From Phorcus lineatus (lineage: Eukaryota > Mollusca > Gastropoda > Trochida > Trochidae), in the NCBI GenBank assembly GCA_921293015.1, contig OV121084.1, forward strand, positions 20,216,960-20,280,959: DNA of 64,000 nt. The letters run 5' to 3'. Position numbers and translations under genes: made by a program. Each line of letters begins with the position of its first letter. The stretch's first letter is position 1. Below, piece by piece: positions 46,376-58,049 of this stretch. The notes beneath the pieces are model-generated. The model had not been told where the DNA came from, searched no databases, and worked only from the letters and a program-made list of their open reading frames with translations.

Positions 46376-46880
46376 CTGGTGATTAAGGTTTCTTGAACTG
46401 TGTGTGAAATTGTCACATGATTTTTAGGTTCATTGTAGGATTTCATACCATGTAAATCAACATAAAACTTTATGATAAAACATTAAATGTATGTGTTTCT
46501 TATAGCTATCAAATCACAAGACTTAGAATGAGATTATATTTCAAGGGAGATTTGAAGTATCAATTTTGGAAGCATTCATAAAATATTCATTAGAGGACAT
46601 GACGTGATATCTCCACTTTTAAAAGATGATGATTTGATAACATGCATAAATAGGCATTTTCTTTATCATAGAGGCTTGCTAATGCAACTATGGCAAGTTG
46701 TCAGTTTTAATGTCTGAATTATGTAACACTGCCTTTACATTATTATTCATGGTCTTGTCATTTTCAACTGGAACAGAGGTCTGTGTCACCGGACTGGAAG
46801 TTCCATCATCTAATTGAACTGATGTAGCAGGCCATTTCTTCTCCTGTCGAATCTTTCCTTGGGAGAAAACAGCCTAGACT

Positions 46881-46919
46881 AAACTTTCCCAGTGACCAAA
46901 CTTTCCACTGGGAAAGTTT
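46881..46919. repeat. Short hairpin
   Basis: AAACTTTCCCAGTG and CACTGGGAAAGTTT form a 14-bp perfect stem around an 11-base loop; further CTTTCCC/GGGAAAG pieces follow up to 46975. Confidence 0.8.
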
Positions 46920-47050
46920 GTCCTAGGATATTCTCTCCCAGGGGAAAGTTTTAACTTGGCCAAAGTTTCCCCCTTGTCAGAACTATGATGGTTTTCTGTA
47001 TCTGTGTCTTTCCCATTCTTGTTTGTAAATAAAAAGAGGAAGATTCTAGC

Positions 47051-47661
47051 TTACGAGGGATGTCCCAAAATTTTTTCGGCCTGACCATCAACATCAAAGA
47101 AACATTCAAATTTGTATGAATTATTTTTCGACATAATCACCCTTGACCTCAATGCACTTGCCCCAGCGTTTTTGTAAAATTTTTAATCCATCTGAAAACC
47201 AATTCTTATCACAAGACCCCAAAAACTCCTTTACTGCAGCAATGACTTCATTGTCAGTCTCAAACGTTTGGCCATGGAGCTCCGTTTTCAGTCGAGGGAA
47301 GAGAAGGAAGTCTGAGGGGGCTAGATCTGGAGAATAGGCAGGGTGGGGGAGAATCCTGAACCTACAATCCTGTGCTGCACTGACTGCAATTTGGGCAGTT
47401 TGAATGGGAGCATTGTCCTGCAACAGCCACACACCCTTGCGCAGTTTACCCCTTTGTTTCTCTTTTGATTTTTTCTCGTAATTGTTGTAGTTCATTCATG
47501 CTAAGTACCATTGATTGTAGAACCTTGCTGTAAAAAATCAATCACTATTACACCCTGAGAGTCCCAGAAAAGGGATGCTGTGACTTTCCGACTGGAGGAA
47601 CAAGATTTGAACTTTTAGGGGTTGGTGATGTGCTGTGTTTCCATTGCATGCTTTGACCATG
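47051..47661 (-). pseudogene. Mariner-like transposase relic, truncated
   Basis: Terminus TTACGAGGGATGTCCCAAAA at 47051. On the reverse strand 47121-47495 is open and encodes LLQDNAPIQTAQIAVSAA (second catalytic Asp), HPAYSPDLAPSDFLLFPRLK (third Asp) and the tail ILQKRWGKCIEVKGDYVEK. Upstream, 47500-47661 adds VTASLFWDSQGVIVIDFLQ-like sequence with stops. The N-terminal half is absent: the sequence stops where the 48-bp array starts. Confidence 0.82.
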
Positions 47662-50600
47662 ATACTTATTCTTATGTTGATGGTCTCTAGGATTGTGTGA
47701 GAGTTTGTAATACTTATTCTTATGTTGATTGTCTCTAGGAGTGTGTGAGAGTTTGTAATACTTATTCTTATGTTGATTGTCTCTAGGGGTGGTTTAGAGT
47801 TTGTAATACTTATTCTTATGTTGATGGTCTCTAGGATTGTTTGAGAGTTTGTAATACTTATTCCTATGTTGATGGTCTCTAGGGGTGGTTTAGAGTTTGT
47901 AATACTTATTCTTATGTTGATGGTCTCTAGGAGTGTGTGAGAGTTTGTAATACTTATTCTTATGTTGATTGTCTCTAGGAGTGTGTGAGAGTTTGTAATA
48001 CTTATTCTTATGTTGATGGTCTCTAGGAGTGTGTGAGAGTTTGTAATACTTATTCTTATGTTGATTGTCTCTAGGATTGTTTGAGAGTTTGTAATACTTA
48101 TTCTTATGTTGATGGTCTCTAGGATTGTTTGAGAGTTTGTAATAATTATTCTTATGTTGATGGTCTCTAGGAGTGTGTGAGAGTTTGTAATACTTATTCT
48201 TATGTTGATGGTCTCTAGGAGTGTGTGAGAGTTTGTAATACTTATTCTTATGTTGATGGTCTCTAGGAGTGTGTGAGAGTTTGTAATACTTATTCTTATG
48301 TTGATGGTCTCTAGGATTGTTTGAGAGTTTGTAATACTTATTCTTATGTTGATGGTCTCTAGGATTGTTTGAGAGTTTGTAATACTTATTCTTATGTTGA
48401 TGGTCTCTAGGAGTGTGTGAGAGTTTGTTATACTTATTCTTATGTTGATGGTCTCTAGGATTGTTTGAGAGTTTGTAATACTTATTCTTATGTTGATGGT
48501 CTCTAGGATTGTTTGAGAGTTTGTAATACTTATTCTTATGTTGATGGTCTCTAGGAGTGTGTGAGAGTTTGTAATACTTATTTTATGTTGATGGTCTCTA
48601 GGAGTGTGTGAGAGTTTGTAATACTTATTCTTATGTTGATTGTCTCTAGGGGTGGTTTAGAGTTTGTAATACTTATTCTTATGTTGATGGTCTCTAGGAG
48701 TGTGTGAGAGTTTGTAATACTTATTCTTATGTTGATTGTCTCTAGGAGTGTGTGAGAGTTTGTAATACTTATTCTTATGTTGATTGTCTCTAGGGGTGGT
48801 TTAGAGTTTGTAATACTTATTCTTATGTTGATGGTCTCTAGGATTGTTTGAGAGTTTGTAATACTTATTCTTATGTTGATTGTCTCTAGGAGTGTGTGAG
48901 AGTTTGTAATACTTATTCTTATGTTGATTGTCTCTAGGGGTGGTTTAGAGTTTGTAATACTTATTCTTATGTTGATGGTCTCTAGGAGTGTGTGAGAGTT
49001 TGTAATACTTATTCTTATGTTGATTGTCTCTAGGAGTGTGTGAGAGTTTGTAATACTTATTCTTATGTTGATTGTCTCTAGGGGTGGTTTAGAGTTTGTA
49101 ATACTTATTCTTATGTTGATGGTCTCTAGGAGTGTGTGAGAGTTTGTAATACTTATTCTTATGTTGATGGTCTCTAGGATTGTGTGAGAGTTTGTAATAC
49201 TTATTTTATGTTGATGGTCTCTAGGATTGTTTGAGAGTTTGTAATACTTATTCTTATGTTGATGGTCTCTAGGGGTGTGTGAGAGTTTGTAATACTTATT
49301 CTTATGTTGATTGTCTCTAGGGGTGGTTTAGAGTTTGTAATACTTATTCTTATGTTGATGGTCTCTAGGAGTGTGTGAGAGTTTGTAATACTTATTTTAT
49401 GTTGATGGTCTCTAGGATTGTTTGAGAGTTTGTAATACTTATTCTTATGTTGATGGTCTCTAGGGGTGGTTTAGAGTTTGTAATACTTATTCTTATGTTG
49501 ATGGTCTCTAGGAGTGTGTGAGAGTTTGTAATACTTATTCTTATGTTGATGGTCTCTAGGAGTTGTTTAGAGTTTGTAATACTTATTCTTATGTTGATGT
49601 TCTCTAGGAGTGTGTGAGAGTTTGTAATACTTATTCTTATGTTGATGTTCTCTAGGAGTGTGTGAGAGTTTGGAATACTTATTCTTATGTTGATTGTCTC
49701 TAGGAGTGTGTGAGAGTTTGTAATACTTATTCTTATGTTGATGGTCTCTAGGAGTGTGTGAGAGTTTGTAATACTTATTCTTATGTTGATGGTCTCTAGG
49801 AGTGTGTGAGAGTTTGTAATACTTATTCTTATGTTGATTGTCTCTAGGGGTGGTTTAGAGTTTGTAATACTTATTCTTATGTTGATTGTCTCTAGGGGTG
49901 GTTTAGAGTTTGTAATACTTATTCTTATGTTGATGGTCTCTAGGAGTGTGTGAGAGTTTGTAATACTTATTCTTATGTTGATGGTCTCTAGGAGTGTGTG
50001 AGAGTTTGTAATACTTATTCTTATGTTGATGGTCTCTAGGAGTGTGTGAGAGTTTGTAATACTTATTCTTATGTTGATGGTCTCTAGGGGTGGTTTAGAG
50101 TTTGTAATACTTATTCTTATGTTGATGGTCTCTAGGAGTGTGTGAGAGTTTGTAATACTTATTCTTATGTTGATGGTCTCTAGGAGTTGTTTAGAGTTTG
50201 TAATACTTATTCTTATGTTGATGTTCTCTAGGAGTGTGTGAGAGTTTGTAATACTTATTCTTATGTTGATGTTCTCTAGGAGTGTGTGAGAGTTTGTAAT
50301 ACTTATTCTTATGTTGATTGTCTCTAGGAGTGTGTGAGAGTTTGTAATACTTATTCTTATGTTGATGGTCTCTAGGAGTGTGTGAGAGTTTGTAATACTT
50401 ATTCTTATGTTGATGGTCTCTAGGAGTGTGTGAGAGTTTGTAATACTTATTCTTATGTTGATTGTCTCTAGGGGTGGTTTAGAGTTTGTAATACTTATTC
50501 TTATGTTGATTGTCTCTAGGGGTGGTTTAGAGTTTGTAATACTTATTCTTATGTTGATGGTCTCTAGGAGTGTGTGAGAGTTTGTAATACTTATTCTTAT

Positions 50601-53507
50601 GTTGATTGTCTCTAGGGGTGGTTTAGAGTTTGTAATACTTATTCTTATGTTGATTGTCTCTAGGGGTGGTTTAGAGTTTGTAATACTTATTCTTATGTTG
50701 ATGGTCTCTAGGAGTGTGTGAGAGTTTGTAATACTTATTCTTATGTTGATGGTCTCTAGGAGTGTGTGAGAGTTTGTAATACTTATTCTTATGTTGATGG
50801 TCTCTAGGAGTGTGTGAGAGTTTGTAATACTTATTCTTATGTTGATGGTCTCTAGGGGTGGTTTAGAGTTTGTAATACTTATTCTTATGTTGATGGTCTC
50901 TAGGAGTGTGTGAGAGTTTGTAATACTTATTCTTATGTTGATGGTCTCTAGGAGTTGTTTAGAGTTTGTAATACTTATTCTTATGTTGATGTTCTCTAGG
51001 AGTGTGTGAGAGTTTGTAATACTTATTCTTATGTTGATGTTCTCTAGGAGTGTGTGAGAGTTTGGAATACTTATTCTTATGTTGATTGTCTCTAGGAGTG
51101 TGTGAGAGTTTGTAATACTTATTCTTATGTTGATGGTCTCTAGGAGTGTGTGAGAGTTTGTAATACTTATTCTTATGTTGATGGTCTCTAGGAGTGTGTG
51201 AGAGTTTGTAATACTTATTCTTATGTTGATTGTCTCTAGGGGTGGTTTAGAGTTTGTAATACTTATTCTTATGTTGATTGTCTCTAGGGGTGGTTTAGAG
51301 TTTGTAATACTTATTCTTATGTTGATGGTCTCTAGGAGTGTGTGAGAGTTTGTAATACTTATTCTTATGTTGATGGTCTCTAGGAGTGTGTGAGAGTTTG
51401 TAATACTTATTCTTATGTTGATGGTCTCTAGGAGTGTGTGAGAGTTTGTAATACTTATTCTTATGTTGATGTTCTCTAGGAGTGTGTGAGAGTTTGTAAT
51501 ACTTATTCTTATGTTGATGGTCTCTAGGAGTGTGTGAGAGTTTGTAATACTTATTCTTATGTTGATGTTCTCTAGGAGTGTGTGAGAGTTTGTAATACTT
51601 ATTCTTATGTTGATGTTCTCTAGGAGTGTGTGAGAGTTTGGAATACTTATTCTTATGTTGATTGTCTCTAGGAGTGTGTGAGAGTTTGTAATACTTATTC
51701 TTATGTTGATGGTCTCTAGGAGTGTGTGAGAGTTTGTAATACTTATTCTTATGTTGATGGTCTCTAGGAGTGTGTGAGAGTTTGTAATACTTATTCTTAT
51801 GTTGATTGTCTCTAGGGGTGGTTTAGAGTTTGTAATACTTATTCTTATGTTGATTGTCTCTAGGGGTGGTTTAGAGTTTGTAATACTTATTCTTATGTTG
51901 ATGGTCTCTAGGAGTGTGTGAGAGTTTGTAATACTTATTCTTATGTTGATGGTCTCTAGGAGTGTGTGAGAGTTTGTAATACTTATTCTTATGTTGATGG
52001 TCTCTAGGAGTGTGTGAGAGTTTGTAATACTTATTCTTATGTTGATGGTCTCTAGGGGTGGTTTAGAGTTTGTAATACTTATTCTTATGTTGATGGTCTC
52101 TAGGAGTGTGTGAGAGTTTGTAATACTTATTCTTATGTTGATGGTCTCTAGGAGTTGTTTAGAGTTTGTAATACTTATTCTTATGTTGATGTTCTCTAGG
52201 AGTGTGTGAGAGTTTGTAATACTTATTCTTATGTTGATGTTCTCTAGGAGTGTGTGAGAGTTTGGAATACTTATTCTTATGTTGATTGTCTCTAGGAGTG
52301 TGTGAGAGTTTGTAATACTTATTCTTATGTTGATGGTCTCTAGGAGTGTGTGAGAGTTTGTAATACTTATTCTTATGTTGATGGTCTCTAGGAGTGTGTG
52401 AGAGTTTGTAATACTTATTCTTATGTTGATTGTCTCTAGGGGTGGTTTAGAGTTTGTAATACTTATTCTTATGTTGATTGTCTCTAGGGGTGGTTTAGAG
52501 TTTGTAATACTTATTCTTATGTTGATGGTCTCTAGGAGTGTGTGAGAGTTTGTAATACTTATTCTTATGTTGATTGTCTCTAGGGGTGGTTTAGAGTTTG
52601 TAATACTTATTCTTATGTTGATTGTCTCTAGGGGTGGTTTAGAGTTTGTAATACTTATTCTTATGTTGATGGTCTCTAGGAGTGTGTGAGAGTTTGTAAT
52701 ACTTATTCTTATGTTGATGGTCTCTAGGAGTGTGTGAGAGTTTGTAATACTTATTCTTATGTTGATGGTCTCTAGGAGTGTGTGAGAGTTTGTAATACTT
52801 ATTCTTATGTTGATGGTCTCTAGGGGTGGTTTAGAGTTTGTAATACTTATTCTTATGTTGATGGTCTCTAGGAGTGTGTGAGAGTTTGTAATACTTATTC
52901 TTATGTTGATGGTCTCTAGGAGTTGTTTAGAGTTTGTAATACTTATTCTTATGTTGATGTTCTCTAGGAGTGTGTGAGAGTTTGTAATACTTATTCTTAT
53001 GTTGATGTTCTCTAGGAGTGTGTGAGAGTTTGGAATACTTATTCTTATGTTGATTGTCTCTAGGAGTGTGTGAGAGTTTGTAATACTTATTCTTATGTTG
53101 ATGGTCTCTAGGAGTGTGTGAGAGTTTGTAATACTTATTCTTATGTTGATGGTCTCTAGGAGTGTGTGAGAGTTTGTAATACTTATTCTTATGTTGATTG
53201 TCTCTAGGGGTGGTTTAGAGTTTGTAATACTTATTCTTATGTTGATTGTCTCTAGGGGTGGTTTAGAGTTTGTAATACTTATTCTTATGTTGATGGTCTC
53301 TAGGAGTGTGTGAGAGTTTGTAATACTTATTCTTATGTTGATGGTCTCTAGGAGTGTGTGAGAGTTTGTAATACTTATTCTTATGTTGATGGTCTCTAGG
53401 AGTGTGTGAGAGTTTGTAATACTTATTCTTATGTTGATGGTCTCTAGGAGTGTGTGAGAGTTTGTAATACTTATTCTTATGTTGATGGTCTCTAGGAGTG
53501 TGTAGAG
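47662..53507 (+). repeat. 48-bp minisatellite of about 120 units copying the exon 13 acceptor
   Basis: Unit GATGGTCTCTAGGAGTGTGT plus GAGAGTTTGTAATACTTATT plus CTTATGTT. Each unit carries CTCTAG-GAGTGTGT, the same as the real acceptor and first exonic bases of exon 13 (CTCTAG-GAGTGTGTAGAG). Main variants after TAG are GAGTGTGTGAGAG, GGGTGGTTTAGAG, GATTGTTTGAGAG and GAGTTGTTTAGAG; three units lack one base. A marker (GTTCTCTAGG) occurs at 49599, 50223 and 50991 and again at 51567, 52191 and 52959, each exactly 1968 bp (41 units) later, showing block duplication. Confidence 0.96.
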
Positions 53508-53671
53508 GATCAGATAGTACTGGTGTCATGTTGCTGCCTGGTGGCCACTATTGCTGACTTGTCTGTCTCACTGCCACCCAACACAGAGCTCCACCGGACA
53601 CTACTGCAGTTCACTTCAAACTTTAAACTCACCACAACCTTCATAAAACTCCCAGCAAGGAACAGCGTCAG
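53496..53671 (+). CDS. TARBP1: TARBP1 exon 13
   Basis: 176 bases after GGTCTCTAG, donor GTAAAA. Reads ECVEDQIVLVSCCLVATIAD, LSVSLPPNTELHRTLLQFTS, and ends FIKLPARNSV plus AG (phase 2). The first 12 bases belong to the repeat unit. Confidence 0.9.
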
Positions 53672-53769
53672 GTAAAAAACTGTATTCCACTGTCCATACT
53701 CATAGTTTGCGTGCCATTTTGAATTTACTTTGTGAAGGCATCATCTAACATTGACCAAAATGCTATTTT

Positions 53770-54335
53770 AGCTCATCTGGGCTGAAAGTCCCTATGGCCT
53801 TTTGTCATCCGGTGTCCATCCATCTGTCTGTAAACTTTTCACTAATCTGGTTCTCCATAACCATTGACTCAGGAAATCTGAAATCTTGTGTACAGACCTT
53901 CTTGACTGATAAAAGCCAAAAGGGCCACATTCTAAAAACCCATTTTCATCTTCTGCGGAAGAAAGAGGCTAAGAAATCTGTACTCTGTCTACAGACTACT
54001 CTGATGATGGGTTATTTTGTTTATAGATTTGTTGACCCTATGACCATTAACAGGGGCAACAGGGATCACACACTAACAAACAAATTTCATCTTCTTCTAC
54101 AGAAGCAAGATGACTAGAAAGCTAAAACCTTGTGCATAGACTCCTAAGCTGATGGGGATTATAATTAATAGATTTCATGATCCTGCAACCCCTAATAAGG
54201 GACCCAGGGGCAGTGCCCTTTAAACCAATTTTCATCTTCTTCTTCAGAAGCAAGAGGCCTAGAAGGCTGAAACCTTGTGTACATATTCCTTAGCTCATGG
54301 GGAATCTAATTGATAGCTTTCATGACCCTGTTTCC
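53770..54335 (+). repeat. Dispersed repeat, 'GACCCTGTAACC' family, copy 6
   Basis: Head CTGAAAGTCCCTATGGCCTT, at least four internal units of about 145 bp each containing a CTTGTGTACAGAC-like block (53885, 53985, 54130, 54272), then CATGACCCTGTTTCC. The short plus-strand ORF here is an accident. Confidence 0.7.
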
Positions 54336-54599
54336 TTTTCTATAATAAAATTTAGTGGATATGGGGGGTAGGGTCTTTTTGCAAATAGGGTGTGTGCATC
54401 TTTTCTGGTCTTTATCTCAAATCCTATTCTTATTATTTTATGATATTTGATAAGTGGTAGTGGTGGAATGGGAACTGTTCTTACTTTGGTTATTCTGAAT
54501 TAATTATCTAAAAACAAAATGTCTATGGAAACAATTTGAACTTAGTCCAGTCCCAGAATCTGAGCTGCAGAGGCCATGGCTCAAGTCTTATCCTCTCAA

Positions 54600-55490
54600 C
54601 AACAACATTGTGGGGGTATTACAATGGGCACCATCCGACCTTCCAACAGTCCATCCATTTGTCTGTCCGTACATTAGACATTGAGTCTGGCTCTTAACTT
54701 TCTAACTAATCAACCAATTCAATTAAATTTGTAATGGAACTTCTATGATATAGAATGATGTGTCTATTTTGAAAATATCTTTTTTTTGTAAAGAAAAATG
54801 ATATTTTTAAAAATGTGATGACTTCTCTGTTACAAAGATTTTACAAGTCGTGTCCAGATCATTAACTTCTTAACCATGGTTATCACCAGATCCTGATAAA
54901 ATTTAGTATGATGGGACAGAATACAAGAATGTGTGTCATTATTAACAGTTTTGAAAAATATTTTTGTGCTCTGTTTCGTTTGGTTTTAGAAAAGTGATGT
55001 ATGGGAAAGAAAATTTAAGTGAGTCATGTATGGAACATGAACTGCTTTCTTATTTTGGCTCCTTAAAGGTCCAATTCATCACATGGATCAAGTAATACAT
55101 AAAGTTTGATTTGATACAAAATCTTTCAGATGTTAATTTTTGGGGCCCATAACAATAATGTCATTAAAAGACTGAAATGATGCAGTATTCTTCACCTATT
55201 GGGATTTTAATGTGTATTATAATTACAAACATGATTTAAAAATATTTCCTTTAGATTTTATGAGTTTTTAAAAAATATGTTAATTTAAATTTTGTTGTGA
55301 TTGAACAGTTACTTTCCTTATTTTCCTTACCCTAAATACAACATTGTAACTGACATATGATTCAGCAAAATTTTATTAAAGAATCGTTAGTTTTAGTACA
55401 GTCATAGAAAAATCTTAAATTGAAAATTATATGATACCTGAAAACATTGTGTTAGTTGCGGGGGATATAGCTTGACCGTGTCAGCTGCTT
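54600..55490 (+). repeat. Second dispersed family, copy 2
   Basis: Opens near GGGGGTATTACAATGGGCAC with CCATCCATTTGTCTGTCCGT and closes with TTGCGGGGGATATAGCTTGA, the end block shared with 22955-23475. Non-coding. Confidence 0.5.
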
Positions 55491-55550
55491 GTTGATACTC
55501 TGATCAATGCCTAAAGGAGGTGGTATTTATAATTCAAATATCTGCTTTAG

Positions 55551-55758
55551 TGACTATTCAGTATCCCAGAAGGATTGGGGACGTGTTGTTTCACAGTACA
55601 TTCATGCCCAGTGGATATGTCTGAACTTTCTACTGGAGACTTCCCCAAACAAAGTGGAGGCTTCTCACCTGGCAATTGCTTGCCATGAAGCATTTGATGT
55701 TGGCACCCGTGACTCTGATGTTGCAGTGCTGTGCTGTATCAAGACTTTGCTGAATCAG
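55551..55758 (+). CDS. TARBP1: TARBP1 exon 14
   Basis: 208 bases. The acceptor is TCTGCTTTAG at 55550, chosen because its first base T completes a Ser codon with AG of exon 13; the nearer CAG at 55569 would break the frame. Reads DYSVSQKDWGRVVSQYIHAQ, WICLNFLLETSPNKVEASHL, ends CIKTLLNQ at donor GTAAAA (phase 0). Confidence 0.85.
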
Positions 55759-56174
55759 GTAAAACAGTGTGTTGTGTGTCTGTGCTTTTTCTGTCTCTGT
55801 TATGTGTCTTGCTCTGTCTCTGTTGTGTGTCTTGCTCTGTCTCTGTTGTGTGTCTTGCTCTGTTTCTGCTCTTTGACTTGCTCTATTTCTTTTGTCTGTC
55901 TGTGCTTTCTGTCTTCTGTTGTTTATTTTTTACTTGATTCTGTTGTGTATCTTCCTGTTTCTATTGATTGCCCATGCCTTCTGTCTCTTTTGTGTGTCTT
56001 GCTCTGTCTCTGTTGTGTGTCTTTCTCTGTCTCTGTTGTGTGTCTTGCTCTGTCTCTGTTGTGTGTCTTGCTCTGTCTATGTTGTGTGTCTTTGCTCTGT
56101 TTTGTTGTGTGTCTATGCTTTCTGTCTCTGTGTTGGTGTTATATTGATATGACTGATTTGTGCTGATGTTACAG
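55759..56174 (+). repeat. Intron 14, mostly a 23-bp pyrimidine-rich minisatellite
   Basis: From about 55770 to 56130 the intron is made of TGTTGTGTGTCTTGCTCTGT plus CTC units with variants. It begins 12 bases after the donor and ends about 40 bases before the acceptor TGATGTTACAG. The plus-strand ORFs over it are low-complexity artefacts. Confidence 0.85.
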
Positions 56175-56354
56175 GTTGATAAGTTGCCCGAGGATCAGGT
56201 TTGTGACCTTATGCAGTTGGCGTGGGGCAAGGCTGAGGAGGAGCTGCACTGTGCCAGCTACTGGAAGAAGCTAGAGCACTTCATCCGCCTCATCTGTCAG
56301 GCACCGTTACTGCTCTCCCAACAAGGCTCTACTGTCAATCTATGCATCACTAAG
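56175..56354 (+). CDS. TARBP1: TARBP1 exon 15
   Basis: 180 bases (60 codons) between GATGTTACAG and AAG-GTCATT. Reads VDKLPEDQVCDLMQLAWGKA, EEELHCASYWKKLEHFIRLI, CQAPLLLSQQGSTVNLCITK; phase 0. The donor is slightly weak but keeps phase with exon 16. Confidence 0.83.
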
Positions 56355-58049
56355 GTCATTTTCTTAAGTAATTCTCTTGTCATTATCTCTAACAAATTCT
56401 AATCACACAGCTATATATAAAAGATGTGTCTTTTTGTTTCGTGAAAATCTGCAATTAAGGTACTAAAACATTAAGTTTCTTAATGTCTTTATGCAGCTGT
56501 AACACATTCTCATCTGGTACCCCACCACAATTTTAGCATTCTTTACAAACTAGGTACTTCCCATTGAATCTTGAACATTTTTGGACTCTGGTCATTTTAT
56601 TTTAGCGCTTGTATTGATGCAATACATCTTAGTATGAAGCAGATTTGTTTTTGATCAGCCAAATTGTCATATGGTTTGATAGCCATTCTTCACCTCTACT
56701 GCATCAAAAATAAAAATAAGAAAAGCCCAATTTCCTTTTGCTTAGTATGATACCCACTTCTGCTTATTGGCCTTGTACCCTCTCATTCAGCTCATTATGT
56801 ATACCTGAAAGGTCAGATGGGCCTATGACATGGCCGTTGTCTGGTGTAAATATTCCCTCTGGAATAAGCTGTGCCCTTCTTTCCGTCCCCATTAATGTAT
56901 CTGCAGAAGTCAAAATGATAGAAAATAAAAGATTAAAGACCTTATTACCTTTGGTGGTATGCAGCTCTCCTCTTCTGTCTGGAATCATTTCCCCTCTCGA
57001 TTAATGTCATCTTTCTAGCTATCGGTTAGAGTAACAGAAATCTTTTACTAAGACTAAGTCACGATCTTGAAATGCTAGTTTAGCTTCTTCTCCAACGTGA
57101 GACCGTGTCTTTTTCTGGGTGGAAGGTCCTCTGATGATAATATTGAACCTAGTATCCGGACTGCCGACCCCAACGGTTGTATTTTTGGTAAAACGGCAGG
57201 TGGCTTGCGTCCCAAATTACAGTGTTTACCTTCCACTGGCCTGCCATGGTTGGGGGTTGTGGATGAATTCAACTATCTGATTTTACTGATTATTATGGAT
57301 GCTTGAAGTTTCTGTTGGATTCTAACTTGATTCACATAAGGGTTTATTGACTATTCTCCCGCTGATTTTTTGGTTCGGGACATAGTACCTGAATATTTTT
57401 TTGTGGAAAAGATTGACATCCTGCTTACACTTAAGCTGTATATGCAGCCATCTTCTGTGGATCTAAAAGTGATAAATTTTTGCCAGAGTAACTTGACACT
57501 TCAGGCTTGGGGGGCCCCCAAGCAGTTTCACTTGATCTAATCAATAAGAATCTGACCAAAGCAAGGGATGTTTTTTTCAGCTTTGCCCAGACTTCCACTT
57601 AAGCAAGCTTAGCTGGGTATTTTGGGATGTCTTACTGCTCTTGAAGCAAAATTGGACTCGATCCATATACAGACGAATACAATACAAGTCAACCACAAAC
57701 AAAACAACAAACGGTTTGTCCTATAAGAGTTACCTCCCTTCTTATAATTTATCAATATGGCTTCCTGTGACAAGCCTGTTGGCTTTAGGAACTGGAATAA
57801 TGAAGCAAGCACATCAGATATATCCAGTTTACAATCTTGCGAATATCTGAACACATTAAACAGAACTCGTTGTCATACCTGTCATATCACGAAATCAGCG
57901 AAGCTTGTCAGGTAAGCTATGTGCACACATTAGAGGATAGAGCATTTGTTGCTAATCAAACCTATTGAGGTTGACTTGATATGATAAGTTATATAGAACC
58001 TAGAAGGAAATGAGTTGTCACTCTCGAATTTGATTGATTTACATATTTA

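Larger units (their letters stand above)
45981..53495 (+). other. TARBP1 intron 12 (7.5 kb)
   Basis: Phase-0 intron dominated by one 48-bp array. It also holds three diverged 48-bp units (46243-46375), a small hairpin and a mariner relic. 46376-46860 shows nothing recognisable. Confidence 0.85.

Noticed and set aside
42213..53495. Possible CRISPR-like arrays
   Set aside because: Units are contiguous without unique spacers; this is eukaryotic DNA and the arrays are minisatellites.
53263..53529. 88-residue minus-strand repeat ORF
   Set aside because: Reverse reading of the 48-bp array across the exon 13 acceptor.
55561..55569. Acceptor CAG at 55567-55569 for exon 14
   Set aside because: Would break the phase set by exon 13; the TTTAG at 55550 keeps it.
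55507..56166. 219-residue Cys/Leu/Val-rich ORF resembling a membrane protein
   Set aside because: Its first part is exon 14; the hydrophobic tail is the intron 14 pyrimidine minisatellite read through.
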